Shown: positions 35,784-43,901 of the stretch, piece after piece
Position numbering within the stretch: position 1 is the stretch's first letter
How the letters are laid out: the number at the start of each line of letters is the position of its first letter
NCBI GenBank assembly: GCA_022821965.1
Contig: JAJECN010000055.1
Span: forward strand, 1-64,000
Length of the DNA stretch: 64,000 nucleotides
Direction of reading: 5' to 3'
Origin: Candidatus Poribacteria bacterium
Lineage (GTDB): Bacteria > Poribacteria > WGA-4E > WGA-3G
Position numbers and translations under genes: made by a program
Notes under the pieces: model-generated
What the model was told of the DNA's origin: nothing
What the model saw: only the letters and a program-made list of their open reading frames with translations
Databases searched by the model: none

Positions 35784-35824
35784 AATCTTTTTTTCCCATT
35801 ATAGGAAAGAGTTGTGTCCTGCAA

Positions 35825-37000
35825 TTAGTGCGAAAACTCGCGAATGCGGGAAATTGCTTCCTCAATCACTACGTCTGGATACGTAAGTGAGATTCGGAAA
35901 TAACCTTCGCTCCATTGTCCATATCCGAGTCCAGGTGTTACAACAACGCCCGCTTCCTCAAGCAGTGCTGTCGCAAAGGCGCGGCTGGATCCGTTAAACC
36001 GCGGTGGAACGGGTGCCCAAACATATATCGTCGCCTTCGGTTTCTCAATGTGCCATCCGCTATCCGTAAGCGCATCTACCACCATATCTCGGCGCTTTTG
36101 ATAAACTGCATTTATCGCTGGTGTAATCTTATCTGTTATTGAGAGTGCCTTTGCACCGGCGAACTGGAGGGCACGCAGCGAACCGTTATCGATATTGTCT
36201 TTGACCTTCTTGACCGCATCGACGGCGATCGGATTGCCAGCGACAAATCCCAATCGCCACCCTGTCATATTGAATGCTTTGCTCAGTGAAAAGAATTCGA
36301 CAGCGACCTCGGCGGCACCCTCTACTTGCAGAATACTTGGCGAGCGATAGCCATCGTAAGTGTTTTCGCTGTAAGCATTGTCATGCGCAATGAGAATGCC
36401 GTTTTGTCGTCCGAATTCTACGGCGCGCTTGAAAAAATCGAGGTCGGCAGTGGCTGTTGTTGGGTTGTTTGGATAGTTAATCCAAAGGACTTTAGCGAGG
36501 CGTTTCACTTCGTCAGGAATAGCGTCAAAGTCAACATAGAAATCGTTTTCTCGCAGAAGCGGAGCGTAGTAGGTTGTCGCACTGGCAAACACGTGTCCGA
36601 TGTTGTAGGTCGGGTAGCCCGGACTCGCCGCGATACCGATGTCTCCCGGATTGAGGATACCGAGTGCCATTTTGACAATCGCGTCTTTACTACCAAGCGT
36701 TGTCACAACCTGTTCATCGGACAGTGCAACCTTGTAACGATGCTGGTAAAAGTCGAGGACTGCTTGTGGAAAATCGTCAACCGGAAGGTCGCACCCGTAG
36801 CGGTGTCTGTCTGCGTCATCTGGGTTCTGGATCGCGCTACATAAGGTTTCAACGACTGGATCTGGTGTTGGAATATCTGGATCACCGATGCCGAGGCTAA
36901 TCACATCAACGCCTCGTGCTTGTGCTGCCTGCATTTTTTGACGTATGTCTACAAAGAGATAAGGTGGAAGTTTCTCTAACCGTTCTGCGAGCGTAATCAA
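35825..37000 (-). CDS. dapL: LL-diaminopimelate aminotransferase
   Basis: 391 residues starting at TTG 37000 (AGGAG 6 bases upstream; MITLAERLEKLPPYLFVD). DapL converts tetrahydrodipicolinate directly to LL-diaminopimelate for lysine and peptidoglycan. Fold-type I aminotransferase landmarks: VISLGIGDPDIPTP, ASPGYPTYNIG, WINYPNNPTTATA, SLSKAFNMTGWRLGFVAGN (PLP-lysine in SLSK) and GYFRISLTYPD. Length and the PNNPT and SKAFNMTGWR motifs fit DapL rather than AspC. Two dapB genes 4 kb away supply the preceding step of the same pathway. Confidence 0.9.
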   Translation of the reverse strand: MITLAERLEKLPPYLFVDIRQKMQAAQARGVDVISLGIGDPDIPTPDPVVETLCSAIQNPDDADRHRYGCDLPVDDFPQAVLDFYQHRYKVALSDEQVVTTLGSKDAIVKMALGILNPGDIGIAASPGYPTYNIGHVFASATTYYAPLLRENDFYVDFDAIPDEVKRLAKVLWINYPNNPTTATADLDFFKRAVEFGRQNGILIAHDNAYSENTYDGYRSPSILQVEGAAEVAVEFFSLSKAFNMTGWRLGFVAGNPIAVDAVKKVKDNIDNGSLRALQFAGAKALSITDKITPAINAVYQKRRDMVVDALTDSGWHIEKPKATIYVWAPVPPRFNGSSRAFATALLEEAGVVVTPGLGYGQWSEGYFRISLTYPDVVIEEAISRIREFSH

Positions 37001-37101
37001 AGTATTCTCCTTTAATAGTTATCAGTTGTCAGTTTATTACATTGTGGCGGACATGTTTTCAGTTCCGCCAGCAGTGAATGTTACTGAAAACTGGTAACTG
37101 T

Positions 37102-37845
37102 TTACTTGAGATGAAGGATTGACTGTTGGGTTTCACTGAGGCTTTCCATAACGTTAGGGCTGAAGTGCAGACCTTGACCGCCCCAATCTGGCATATAACC
37201 GATACTGTAACAGTAATAAAGCGTCCGACGCGGGTTGCCAGAAACATTGATGACAGACCCGTGCGTTAACGCCTCCGTAAAGATAATAGCGTCTCCTGCT
37301 TTTGCTGGAATCGGTGTCAGCACTGGGTTTTCATCGGGATGACCACCCCAAGGTTTTGGGAAGTTGCTCTTATGGGCACCCGGTATAACGGCGAAACACC
37401 CGTCTTCCACATCGCAATCCAGCATCGGAAAGACTGCTTTTGTTAAGGTTGACACCATCTCTCCGTTTTTGCAGTGGTATTGGCATTTCGGGATAATCGG
37501 TGTTCCGTGCATGTGCAACCCTGTATAGCCGCCGCCCCATCGGTAAATCGTATACGTGTGATTGAGTCGATAGGGACCACCGGTTACGCCTTGAATTACG
37601 TCCAGCACCTCTGGAATGTCGATGAGGTCGTTAAAGGTGCTGTCTGCCTCCAAAATATTGGAGATATAGAGTTCCTTTTCTGTCCGCTGTGTGCCGAGGC
37701 ACAGTGGAGGCGGATAGTCGTCAGGCGGCATATTCTCGTACGCATCTAACAAAGTGTTACACGCATCAATTACTGACTGCGGGATAACACTTTTTAACAC
37801 GATGAAACCTTGTAAGTCAAATAGATATTTTTGTTCGTCTGTCAT
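37102..37845 (-). CDS. phytanoyl-CoA dioxygenase (PhyH)-family protein
   Basis: 247 residues, ATG 37845 after AAGGAAAAGGAAC. Double-stranded beta-helix Fe(II)/2-oxoglutarate oxygenase fold: LFDLQGFIVLKSVIPQSVID at the start, ditopic core with YTGLHMHGTP, DVEDGCFAVIPGAHKSNFP and GDAIIFTEALTHGSVINVSG, then RRTLYYCYS (Arg for 2-oxoglutarate). The late His (THGS) and Arg are in place, but the first metal ligands appear as LHMHG instead of the usual HxD, so activity is uncertain. PhyH proteins are greatly expanded in Poribacteria. Substrate unknown. Confidence 0.88.
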   Translation of the reverse strand: MTDEQKYLFDLQGFIVLKSVIPQSVIDACNTLLDAYENMPPDDYPPPLCLGTQRTEKELYISNILEADSTFNDLIDIPEVLDVIQGVTGGPYRLNHTYTIYRWGGGYTGLHMHGTPIIPKCQYHCKNGEMVSTLTKAVFPMLDCDVEDGCFAVIPGAHKSNFPKPWGGHPDENPVLTPIPAKAGDAIIFTEALTHGSVINVSGNPRRTLYYCYSIGYMPDWGGQGLHFSPNVMESLSETQQSILHLK

Positions 37846-38037
37846 GTTCCTTTTCCTTTTGTAGGGTCATCAATTGTCAGAAGAATAGTTTTCGGAGGAA
37901 ATGGTTATCAGTTGTCAGTTATCAGTCACAAGAGGTTTCTGGTAACAATTCACCTCAGTCTGGAATATTCCAAGTTTCAGAAGATTGTTACAGAGTGTCT
38001 CTTCACTGAAAACCGATAACTGACGACTGAAAACTAT

Positions 38038-40062
38038 TCACGGAACAGCCTCATACCTGAGAATTGTTCCGTTTTGACCAACCACCCATCCGCTGTTTCT
38101 GCTGCTTATGTAAATAGCCTTCAAATCCGTTCGAGTCTCTGTCCGCTGGGGTCTCCAATTTTGCCCGCCATCCTTTGTGTGCAGGACAAGCCCCTCTTTT
38201 CCAACGATCCAACCTTCTGTTTCTGAGATAAAAAATACGTCGTCAAGAAAATTAGCAGTATGACTCTCTTGGCGTTGCCATGTTTTTCCGCCGTTCTCTG
38301 TATGTAGAATCAACCCATCCATACCCAAGCTGCGTAAATCTAAACCTACAATCCATCCAATTTCTGGTGAGACAAAGGTAACGGCATCAAGGAAAAAGAA
38401 TGGGTGCCGTCTACTGATAGATGTCAACTTCCAATTGGTGCCGCCATCAACTGTGGAAAGCATCGTGCCATTCATTCCGACGACCCAACCGCGCTGTTTG
38501 GAAGTAAAGTGAACGTCAAACAGGTTCCAAGTCGTTCCGCTCTTTTGTCGGTTCCACGTTTTTCCGCCATCATTTGTCCGGATGATTTCGCCACCGCTTC
38601 CTACACACCATCCGTTTTCTTCGTCCACAAAGAAAAGAGAGAGCAGGTCCTGCGCTGTCCCTGAAGTTTGACGATGCCAAACGCTTCCGCCGTTTGCCGT
38701 GTGCAGGACCACACCGGCTTCAGCAACTGCCCATCCGACTTGTGCGGATACAAAGTGGGTGGCACCGAAACACTCGGTCGTGCGGCTGTCTTGTGCGTCC
38801 CATACAAAACCGCCATCTTCAGTACGTAGGATCGCACCTCGGTCACCAACGACGTATCCTTCCTTCGACGAAGTGGCACAAACACCAACAAGGAGGTGGC
38901 TCGGACTTGATTGCGATTCCCACGTTACGCCGCCATTGCGAGTATGTAGGATCGTCCCGTTTTCACCTACTGCCCAGCCTAATTGTTTAGAGACAAAGTC
39001 GATACCCAATAGAACAGCGTCCGCGCTGTTGTGAAAGCGGGGTCCCCCGCGTTGATGTTTCCATTTTCCTTTTCCACCCGATGACGTATGAAGAATCACA
39101 CCTAAATCGCCAACAATCCAGCCGTTTTGGGTGTCTGTGAAGTCAATATCGTAGAGTGTGAAAGTGTGCAGTGGCTCTTTGCCGAGATACTCCGGTTGCC
39201 CATAACTGCTTTTGTGGCGTTCATTCGTTCCGTGTGTAATAAATTCCCAGGTCTCTCCACCATCAGACGTTGCGAAGACACTCCGCCGGTCGCCTACAAC
39301 CCAGCCCGTCTGTTCGTCTGTAAAGTGAAGATTGAATAGGGCAGCTTCTGTCTCGAATTGGGCTTGCCACGTCTCTCCACCATCGGTTGTTTGATAGATG
39401 TAACCCGCATTTTCATTATTTTTTGATGTCGGTGTATTGTAGGTGATAATCCAGCCCAGATTTTCGTTTACAAAATGGACACCTTTCAGCGATTTCCTGT
39501 CGAACACCTTTCCATCAATCTTTGTAAACGTCTGTCCGCCATCGGTTGTTTTTACCAGTGTGCCCCAGTCCCCGACAATCCAACCCGTAGCCTCGCCTAT
39601 GAAAAGATCGTGCAAGTTGTTTTCTGTGCCTGTTTCAATGTGCTGCCACGTTTTACCACCATCTGTCGTCCGGATCAGGACCCCGCCTTCACCGATACAC
39701 CAACCTTCTAATGCAGAGCGAAAATAGACATTTCGCAAAGGTTTGCTGAAAACACCGCTGCTCTGTCTGTGCCACGTCTGCCCGCCATTTTTCGTATGAA
39801 TAATGAGGCTCTCCGCACCCTCTTCACGATCAAGACTTGGAATTAGGTCTACCGCGTTGCCAACTGCCCATCCTATATGCTCGTTTACAAAATGGACATC
39901 GTATAAGTGCGAACTCCAATCCCCCTCCATGACGGTTTTCCATCTGTACCGGGTTTGTTCCTTAGACGTTGTATCTTCACATCCGATTATAAATAATGCA
40001 ATGATAACGACAACAGGCACACAGGAAACACGCGAATGACGTTGCAATATCCAATTAGTCAT
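38038..40062 (-). CDS. Ycf48/BNR-like repeat lipoprotein
   Basis: 674 residues from ATG 40062, which overlaps the last codons of dapB by 8 bases. I chose this start because the signal sequence ends in a lipobox (VVIIALFIIGCE), giving an acylated Cys. About 12 repeats of (N/D)GGxTWxxQxSG, LxxVxFxxxxxGWxVGxxGxIxxT follow, the Ycf48 / photosystem II stability factor-like BNR fold that forms a seven-bladed or larger propeller. In this non-phototroph the role is unknown; it is probably a periplasmic binding or assembly factor. Confidence 0.9.
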   Translation of the reverse strand: MTNWILQRHSRVSCVPVVVIIALFIIGCEDTTSKEQTRYRWKTVMEGDWSSHLYDVHFVNEHIGWAVGNAVDLIPSLDREEGAESLIIHTKNGGQTWHRQSSGVFSKPLRNVYFRSALEGWCIGEGGVLIRTTDGGKTWQHIETGTENNLHDLFIGEATGWIVGDWGTLVKTTDGGQTFTKIDGKVFDRKSLKGVHFVNENLGWIITYNTPTSKNNENAGYIYQTTDGGETWQAQFETEAALFNLHFTDEQTGWVVGDRRSVFATSDGGETWEFITHGTNERHKSSYGQPEYLGKEPLHTFTLYDIDFTDTQNGWIVGDLGVILHTSSGGKGKWKHQRGGPRFHNSADAVLLGIDFVSKQLGWAVGENGTILHTRNGGVTWESQSSPSHLLVGVCATSSKEGYVVGDRGAILRTEDGGFVWDAQDSRTTECFGATHFVSAQVGWAVAEAGVVLHTANGGSVWHRQTSGTAQDLLSLFFVDEENGWCVGSGGEIIRTNDGGKTWNRQKSGTTWNLFDVHFTSKQRGWVVGMNGTMLSTVDGGTNWKLTSISRRHPFFFLDAVTFVSPEIGWIVGLDLRSLGMDGLILHTENGGKTWQRQESHTANFLDDVFFISETEGWIVGKEGLVLHTKDGGQNWRPQRTETRTDLKAIYISSRNSGWVVGQNGTILRYEAVP

Positions 40063-40870
40063 GCTTCTGAGAATGAAAAAGGACTTCACTGACATCGTGT
40101 AAGCCTTTGGGAGCATTGACGACCCACCTCGCTGCACGAATCGCACCTTTGGCATACGCCTCTGGGCTGTGGGCACGGTGAATGACACTTAATTGCTCAC
40201 CCTCGGTTGTAAATAACATGGTATGATCACCAGCAGTGTCACCGCCTCGTACCGCATGGATACCGATCTGTTTCTTCGGTCTCGCGCCGACAATGCCGTG
40301 CCTGCCGTGGATACCTACCTCGTCTAAATCTCGTCCGAGTGTTGTAGCAACTGTTTCGGCTAAACGGAGTGCAGTGCCACTCGGCGAATCCGATTTGTGA
40401 TTGTGATGTGCTTCTATTACCTCAATATTATAATCATCTCCAAGGGCTTTTGCAATTAAATCGAGTGCTTGGATCATCACATTGACCCCGAGGCTCATGT
40501 TTGGTGCCATTACACAACGAATCTCGGAGGCGAGTGCTTTGATGGTTGCGAGTTCATCAGAATCAAATCCGGTCGTTCCAATAACTATGGCTTTCTCTGT
40601 ACTGACAACCTGTTGAAGATGCTCCAAGGTCGCTTTCGGTTTTGAAAACTCAATCACGACATCAGCGTTTTGGAGGGCATCCTCAAGTTTACCCGTGATG
40701 GGGACACCTATTTCACCAATACCAGCGACAACACCAGCATCACTTCCGATGTGTGGATGCGATGGATATTGGATAGCCCCAACGAGTTCCATATCAGTCT
40801 GTTGAGCGATGCCTTGTGTGATGCACCGTCCCATACGACCACAGACACCGGTAATAACTATACGAATCAT
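40055..40870 (-). CDS. dapB: 4-hydroxy-tetrahydrodipicolinate reductase (copy 1)
   Basis: 271 residues, ATG 40870. DapB uses NAD(P)H to make tetrahydrodipicolinate. Motifs: IVITGVCGRMGRCI (nucleotide-binding), VVIEFSKPKATLEHL, VIGTTGF, APNMSLGVNV and the catalytic EAHHNHKSDSPSGTA, then GIHAVRGGDTAGDH. All hallmark residues are intact. It is roughly 80% identical by eye to the adjacent copy 2, 65 bases upstream. Having two intact DapB genes is unusual. Confidence 0.96.
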   Translation of the reverse strand: MIRIVITGVCGRMGRCITQGIAQQTDMELVGAIQYPSHPHIGSDAGVVAGIGEIGVPITGKLEDALQNADVVIEFSKPKATLEHLQQVVSTEKAIVIGTTGFDSDELATIKALASEIRCVMAPNMSLGVNVMIQALDLIAKALGDDYNIEVIEAHHNHKSDSPSGTALRLAETVATTLGRDLDEVGIHGRHGIVGARPKKQIGIHAVRGGDTAGDHTMLFTTEGEQLSVIHRAHSPEAYAKGAIRAARWVVNAPKGLHDVSEVLFHSQKHD

Positions 40871-40935
40871 TTTTTTAGTATGGACCTCTGGGCACCGTTT
40901 AAGTCAATCGGCTTACTGCTCAAAAGTCGTGCCTA

Positions 40936-41739
40936 TTACTTCTCAAAAAGGACTTCGCTGATGTCGTGTAAGCCTTTGGGGGCATCGACGACCCATCTCG
41001 CTGCGCGAATCGCACCTTTGGCGAATGCCTCTGGACTGTGGGCGCGGTGGACGACACTCAATTGCTCACCCTCAGTTGCGAATAGCACGGTATGGTCGCC
41101 AGCAATGTCACCGCCTCGTACCGCATGGATACCGATCTGTTTCTTCGGTCTCGCGCCGACGATGCCGTGTCTGCCATAAACACCGACCTCGTCTAAGTCT
41201 CGATCAAGTGCCTCAGCGACAGTTTCCGCTAAACGAAGTGCGGTGCCGCTCGGTGCGTCCGCTTTGTGGTTGTGATGTGCCTCTATGACCTCAATATCGT
41301 AATCGTCTCCAAGGGCTTTTGCGATTAATTCAAGCGCTTGGATCATTACGTTGACACCGAGACTCATGTTTGGTGCCATCACGCAGCGAATTTGTGATGC
41401 GAGTTCCTTGACGGTCGCAAGTTCATCAGGATCGTATCCGGTTGTTGCGATTATCATCGCTTTGTCAGCGTTGACGACCTGTTGAAGGTGCTCCACGGTT
41501 GCCTCTGGTTTCGAGAACTCGATAACAACATCAGCGTTTTGAAGAACATCGCCAAGGTCACCTGTGATGGGAACGCCAATATCGCCGATACCTGCGACGA
41601 CACCCGCATCGCTCCCGATTTGTGGGTGTTCAGGATATTCAATCGCTCCGACAAGTTGCATATCGGCTTGTTGGGAGACACCTTGGATAATGAGCCGTCC
41701 CATACGGCCGCATGCCCCATTAATAATTACACGAATCAT
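40936..41739 (-). CDS. dapB: 4-hydroxy-tetrahydrodipicolinate reductase (copy 2)
   Basis: 267 residues, ATG 41739. Same motif set: IIINGACGRMGRLI, VVIEFSKPEATVEHL, APNMSLGVNV, EAHHNHKADAPSGTA, GIHAVRGGDIAGDH. It is the first gene in the dapB-dapB-Ycf48-like run. The catalytic His and Lys (HHNHK) are intact in both copies, so both may be active and may differ in cofactor or substrate preference. Confidence 0.96.
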   Translation of the reverse strand: MIRVIINGACGRMGRLIIQGVSQQADMQLVGAIEYPEHPQIGSDAGVVAGIGDIGVPITGDLGDVLQNADVVIEFSKPEATVEHLQQVVNADKAMIIATTGYDPDELATVKELASQIRCVMAPNMSLGVNVMIQALELIAKALGDDYDIEVIEAHHNHKADAPSGTALRLAETVAEALDRDLDEVGVYGRHGIVGARPKKQIGIHAVRGGDIAGDHTVLFATEGEQLSVVHRAHSPEAFAKGAIRAARWVVDAPKGLHDISEVLFEK

Positions 41740-41951
41740 CTTTTAAATTTTCCTTGCGGTTAAATGACGTGGGTTTGAACTTTGACAGTTTTTGATATAG
41801 ATCCGCCTTCTATTACATTACAGGCTACGTTTTCGGTATTATTAGAATAGCGGTCAGCCATCGGCAATCGGTTTCTATTAGTAAAGAGGGTGCTGTTAAA
41901 CGAAAACCTCTTTGCTGCAAGCTGAGAGCGGAGCAACCTGATTGCTGATGG

Positions 41952-42872
41952 CTATTTCAACGTGAGCAGATATGCCAGAAGGTCATGCATCTGCTTTACT
42001 GAAAGGATATCTGCGAAGTTTTCAGGCATAACGCCTGCTTGTGGAACACTTGTGCTTATCAAATCCTTTTTAAAGTAAGTTGTCCACAGTTTCCCAGATT
42101 CGTCGAGTATCTGGATTGTTTCAGTATCCTCTCTTCCCCTGTGATCGTACAGATAACGCTTTCTGCCAGTAACTTCCTTCCCATCCTTGGTGAGGATGGT
42201 AATCAGCTCATATTCAGGCGCGATATAGGCGCGCGGATTGAGGATGGATTCGATAATGAATTGGGGCGCGCGAGTACGGGCAATATAGGTCATATCTGGA
42301 CCTATCTCACTGCCAGTACCGGTCGCTCCTCTTCCGTGAACTGTGTGGCATTTACCGCAAGCGTATCCTTCTGAGAAAAAGATTTCTTCTCCTGCTTTGG
42401 GGTCTCCCTGCATATAGGGTGTCCAATCCTCAGTAGGTTTCATCTCGTCCAAGGAAACGCCAGCGGCTTTCGCTTGTTCTGATCGGACGTAATCAACAAT
42501 CATGTTAATCGCATCGTCGGAGAGTTTGCCACCGAACTTTTGCATCTGGGTCCCTGGAAGTCCGTTGAATACGGTCTGAAAGATACCGTCATCGGTCCAT
42601 CCGTAGAGCCACTGAGGTCTAAAGAGATCGGGGGCTTTTCCACCACGTGTTTGTCCGGCATGGCAACCCCAACACATCAAACGGAAGTAGAAAGCACCGT
42701 CAATAACGTCTTCGTCATAATTAACTTCTCTCGGTGCTGCAGGGGCAATATCTACCTCTAATTCTTGAGCATTTGGAAGAGGTAAAAAGAAGAGGCTCGA
42801 ACCCAAAACAAGAAGGAGAATACCGCATGGTATGCGCATGGTAGAATTTATAACATGGCTAAAGTGCGTCAT
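41952..42872 (-). CDS. secreted dihaem cytochrome c, dehydrogenase electron acceptor
   Basis: 306 residues. Signal peptide near MRIPCGILLLVLGSSLFFLP (residues 12-~35); I kept ATG 42872, which overlaps the previous stop (ATGA) and has GGAGG in the upstream gene. The two CxxCH haem sites are CWGCH (first domain) and CGKCH (second domain). Each domain also has a distal Met candidate (GTQMQKFGG; AGVMPENF). Set in the PQQ-dehydrogenase operon it probably acts like XoxG, taking electrons from the quinoprotein. Confidence 0.9.
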   Translation of the reverse strand: MTHFSHVINSTMRIPCGILLLVLGSSLFFLPLPNAQELEVDIAPAAPREVNYDEDVIDGAFYFRLMCWGCHAGQTRGGKAPDLFRPQWLYGWTDDGIFQTVFNGLPGTQMQKFGGKLSDDAINMIVDYVRSEQAKAAGVSLDEMKPTEDWTPYMQGDPKAGEEIFFSEGYACGKCHTVHGRGATGTGSEIGPDMTYIARTRAPQFIIESILNPRAYIAPEYELITILTKDGKEVTGRKRYLYDHRGREDTETIQILDESGKLWTTYFKKDLISTSVPQAGVMPENFADILSVKQMHDLLAYLLTLK

Positions 42873-43765
42873 TTCTTTTCCTCCTCCTGAAACGGAGCGA
42901 AGTAGGGTAAATAGTACTTCTCAGAGAGTTCTTTGAGTTTCTCCTCGCTCCATTTCTTTTCGATAATTGTGTTAACAACCTCTTGAAGTTCACGGGTCTT
43001 TCGCGTTGGTGTGTCTTTGCTGAAGGCAATAGCAACGTTCCAACGGAGGCGCGGTTCAGGAACGTACCCTTTAACAATCTCTAATTCAGGATAAACACGA
43101 CTCATCTGTTCTGCTTGCTGAATTCGGGAACCCTTTTCAAGCAGCCACCCAATATTTGCCCAGACACATGCGTAAGCGACTTTTCCATCGCGGACGGCGT
43201 TCAAGGCGGTAATTTGCGAACTATAGATGCGACGGTTGTATCTCATCTGTCGCAGGACATCGCTTGCGATGGATCCTGCTTCCGCACCAATCGTTTCTAA
43301 TTTGATGTCTTCCAACTTTTTAGGTGCCTGTTCGTTGTCTTTTCGCTTTACCAATACATAACCAGTGCCGTAAAAGGGTTTAGAGAAGTCAACGCGTTCG
43401 CCTAATTGAATTGCTTCAGCCATGGCGCGCTCCTCAATAGGGACTCCAATCACACAGTCACAATGCCCGCGTATCATATCAGCAAGCAGGCTATCACGGA
43501 GGGTGTTAAGCCAGTGGAGTTCCAATTTAACATCGAGTTCCTCTGCCAGTAGATGTGCTATCTCCACATATAACCCAGGAAGTTCCGGATTGACATTGGA
43601 ATAAGGTAGATTTCGGACATCCATGCAGACTGTTAAGACACCCTTTTCTCGAATCACCTCCAGAGCATTTTCAACATCTGCATTAGTATTTTCAGCTTCT
43701 GCGTTGTGCTGCATCAGGACGGTCAATGTGAAAAGCGCGACCCACAAAAGGATGTAATGTTTCAC
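42869..43765 (-). CDS. periplasmic substrate-binding-like protein of a quinoprotein dehydrogenase operon (XoxJ-like)
   Basis: 298 residues starting at GTG 43765, seven bases after AGGAGG; a longer open frame upstream is repeat-like DNA. Signal peptide KHYILLWVALFTLTVLM then AEAENTN. The body is a bacterial SBP_bac_3-type fold: GVLTVCMDVRNLPYSNVNPE, GLYVEIAHLLAEELDVKLEL and GHCDCVIGVPIEERAM. It stands between the PQQ alcohol dehydrogenase and the cytochrome c, the position of xoxJ/mxaJ in methylotroph clusters, whose products are thought to help assemble or activate the enzyme. It overlaps the cytochrome gene by 4 bases. Confidence 0.88.
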   Translation of the reverse strand: MKHYILLWVALFTLTVLMQHNAEAENTNADVENALEVIREKGVLTVCMDVRNLPYSNVNPELPGLYVEIAHLLAEELDVKLELHWLNTLRDSLLADMIRGHCDCVIGVPIEERAMAEAIQLGERVDFSKPFYGTGYVLVKRKDNEQAPKKLEDIKLETIGAEAGSIASDVLRQMRYNRRIYSSQITALNAVRDGKVAYACVWANIGWLLEKGSRIQQAEQMSRVYPELEIVKGYVPEPRLRWNVAIAFSKDTPTRKTRELQEVVNTIIEKKWSEEKLKELSEKYYLPYFAPFQEEEKK

Positions 43766-43901
43766 GCGGCTTCCTCCTTTTTCAACTTGCTTTGCAGTGG
43801 GAACAGTCAGCCGTCGGCTGTCAGTAGTTCGTGTAGCAATTGCTGACGATGACGATGGCACAACGTTCTCTATCTGAAAGCCGATAACCGATGGCTGATG
43901 G

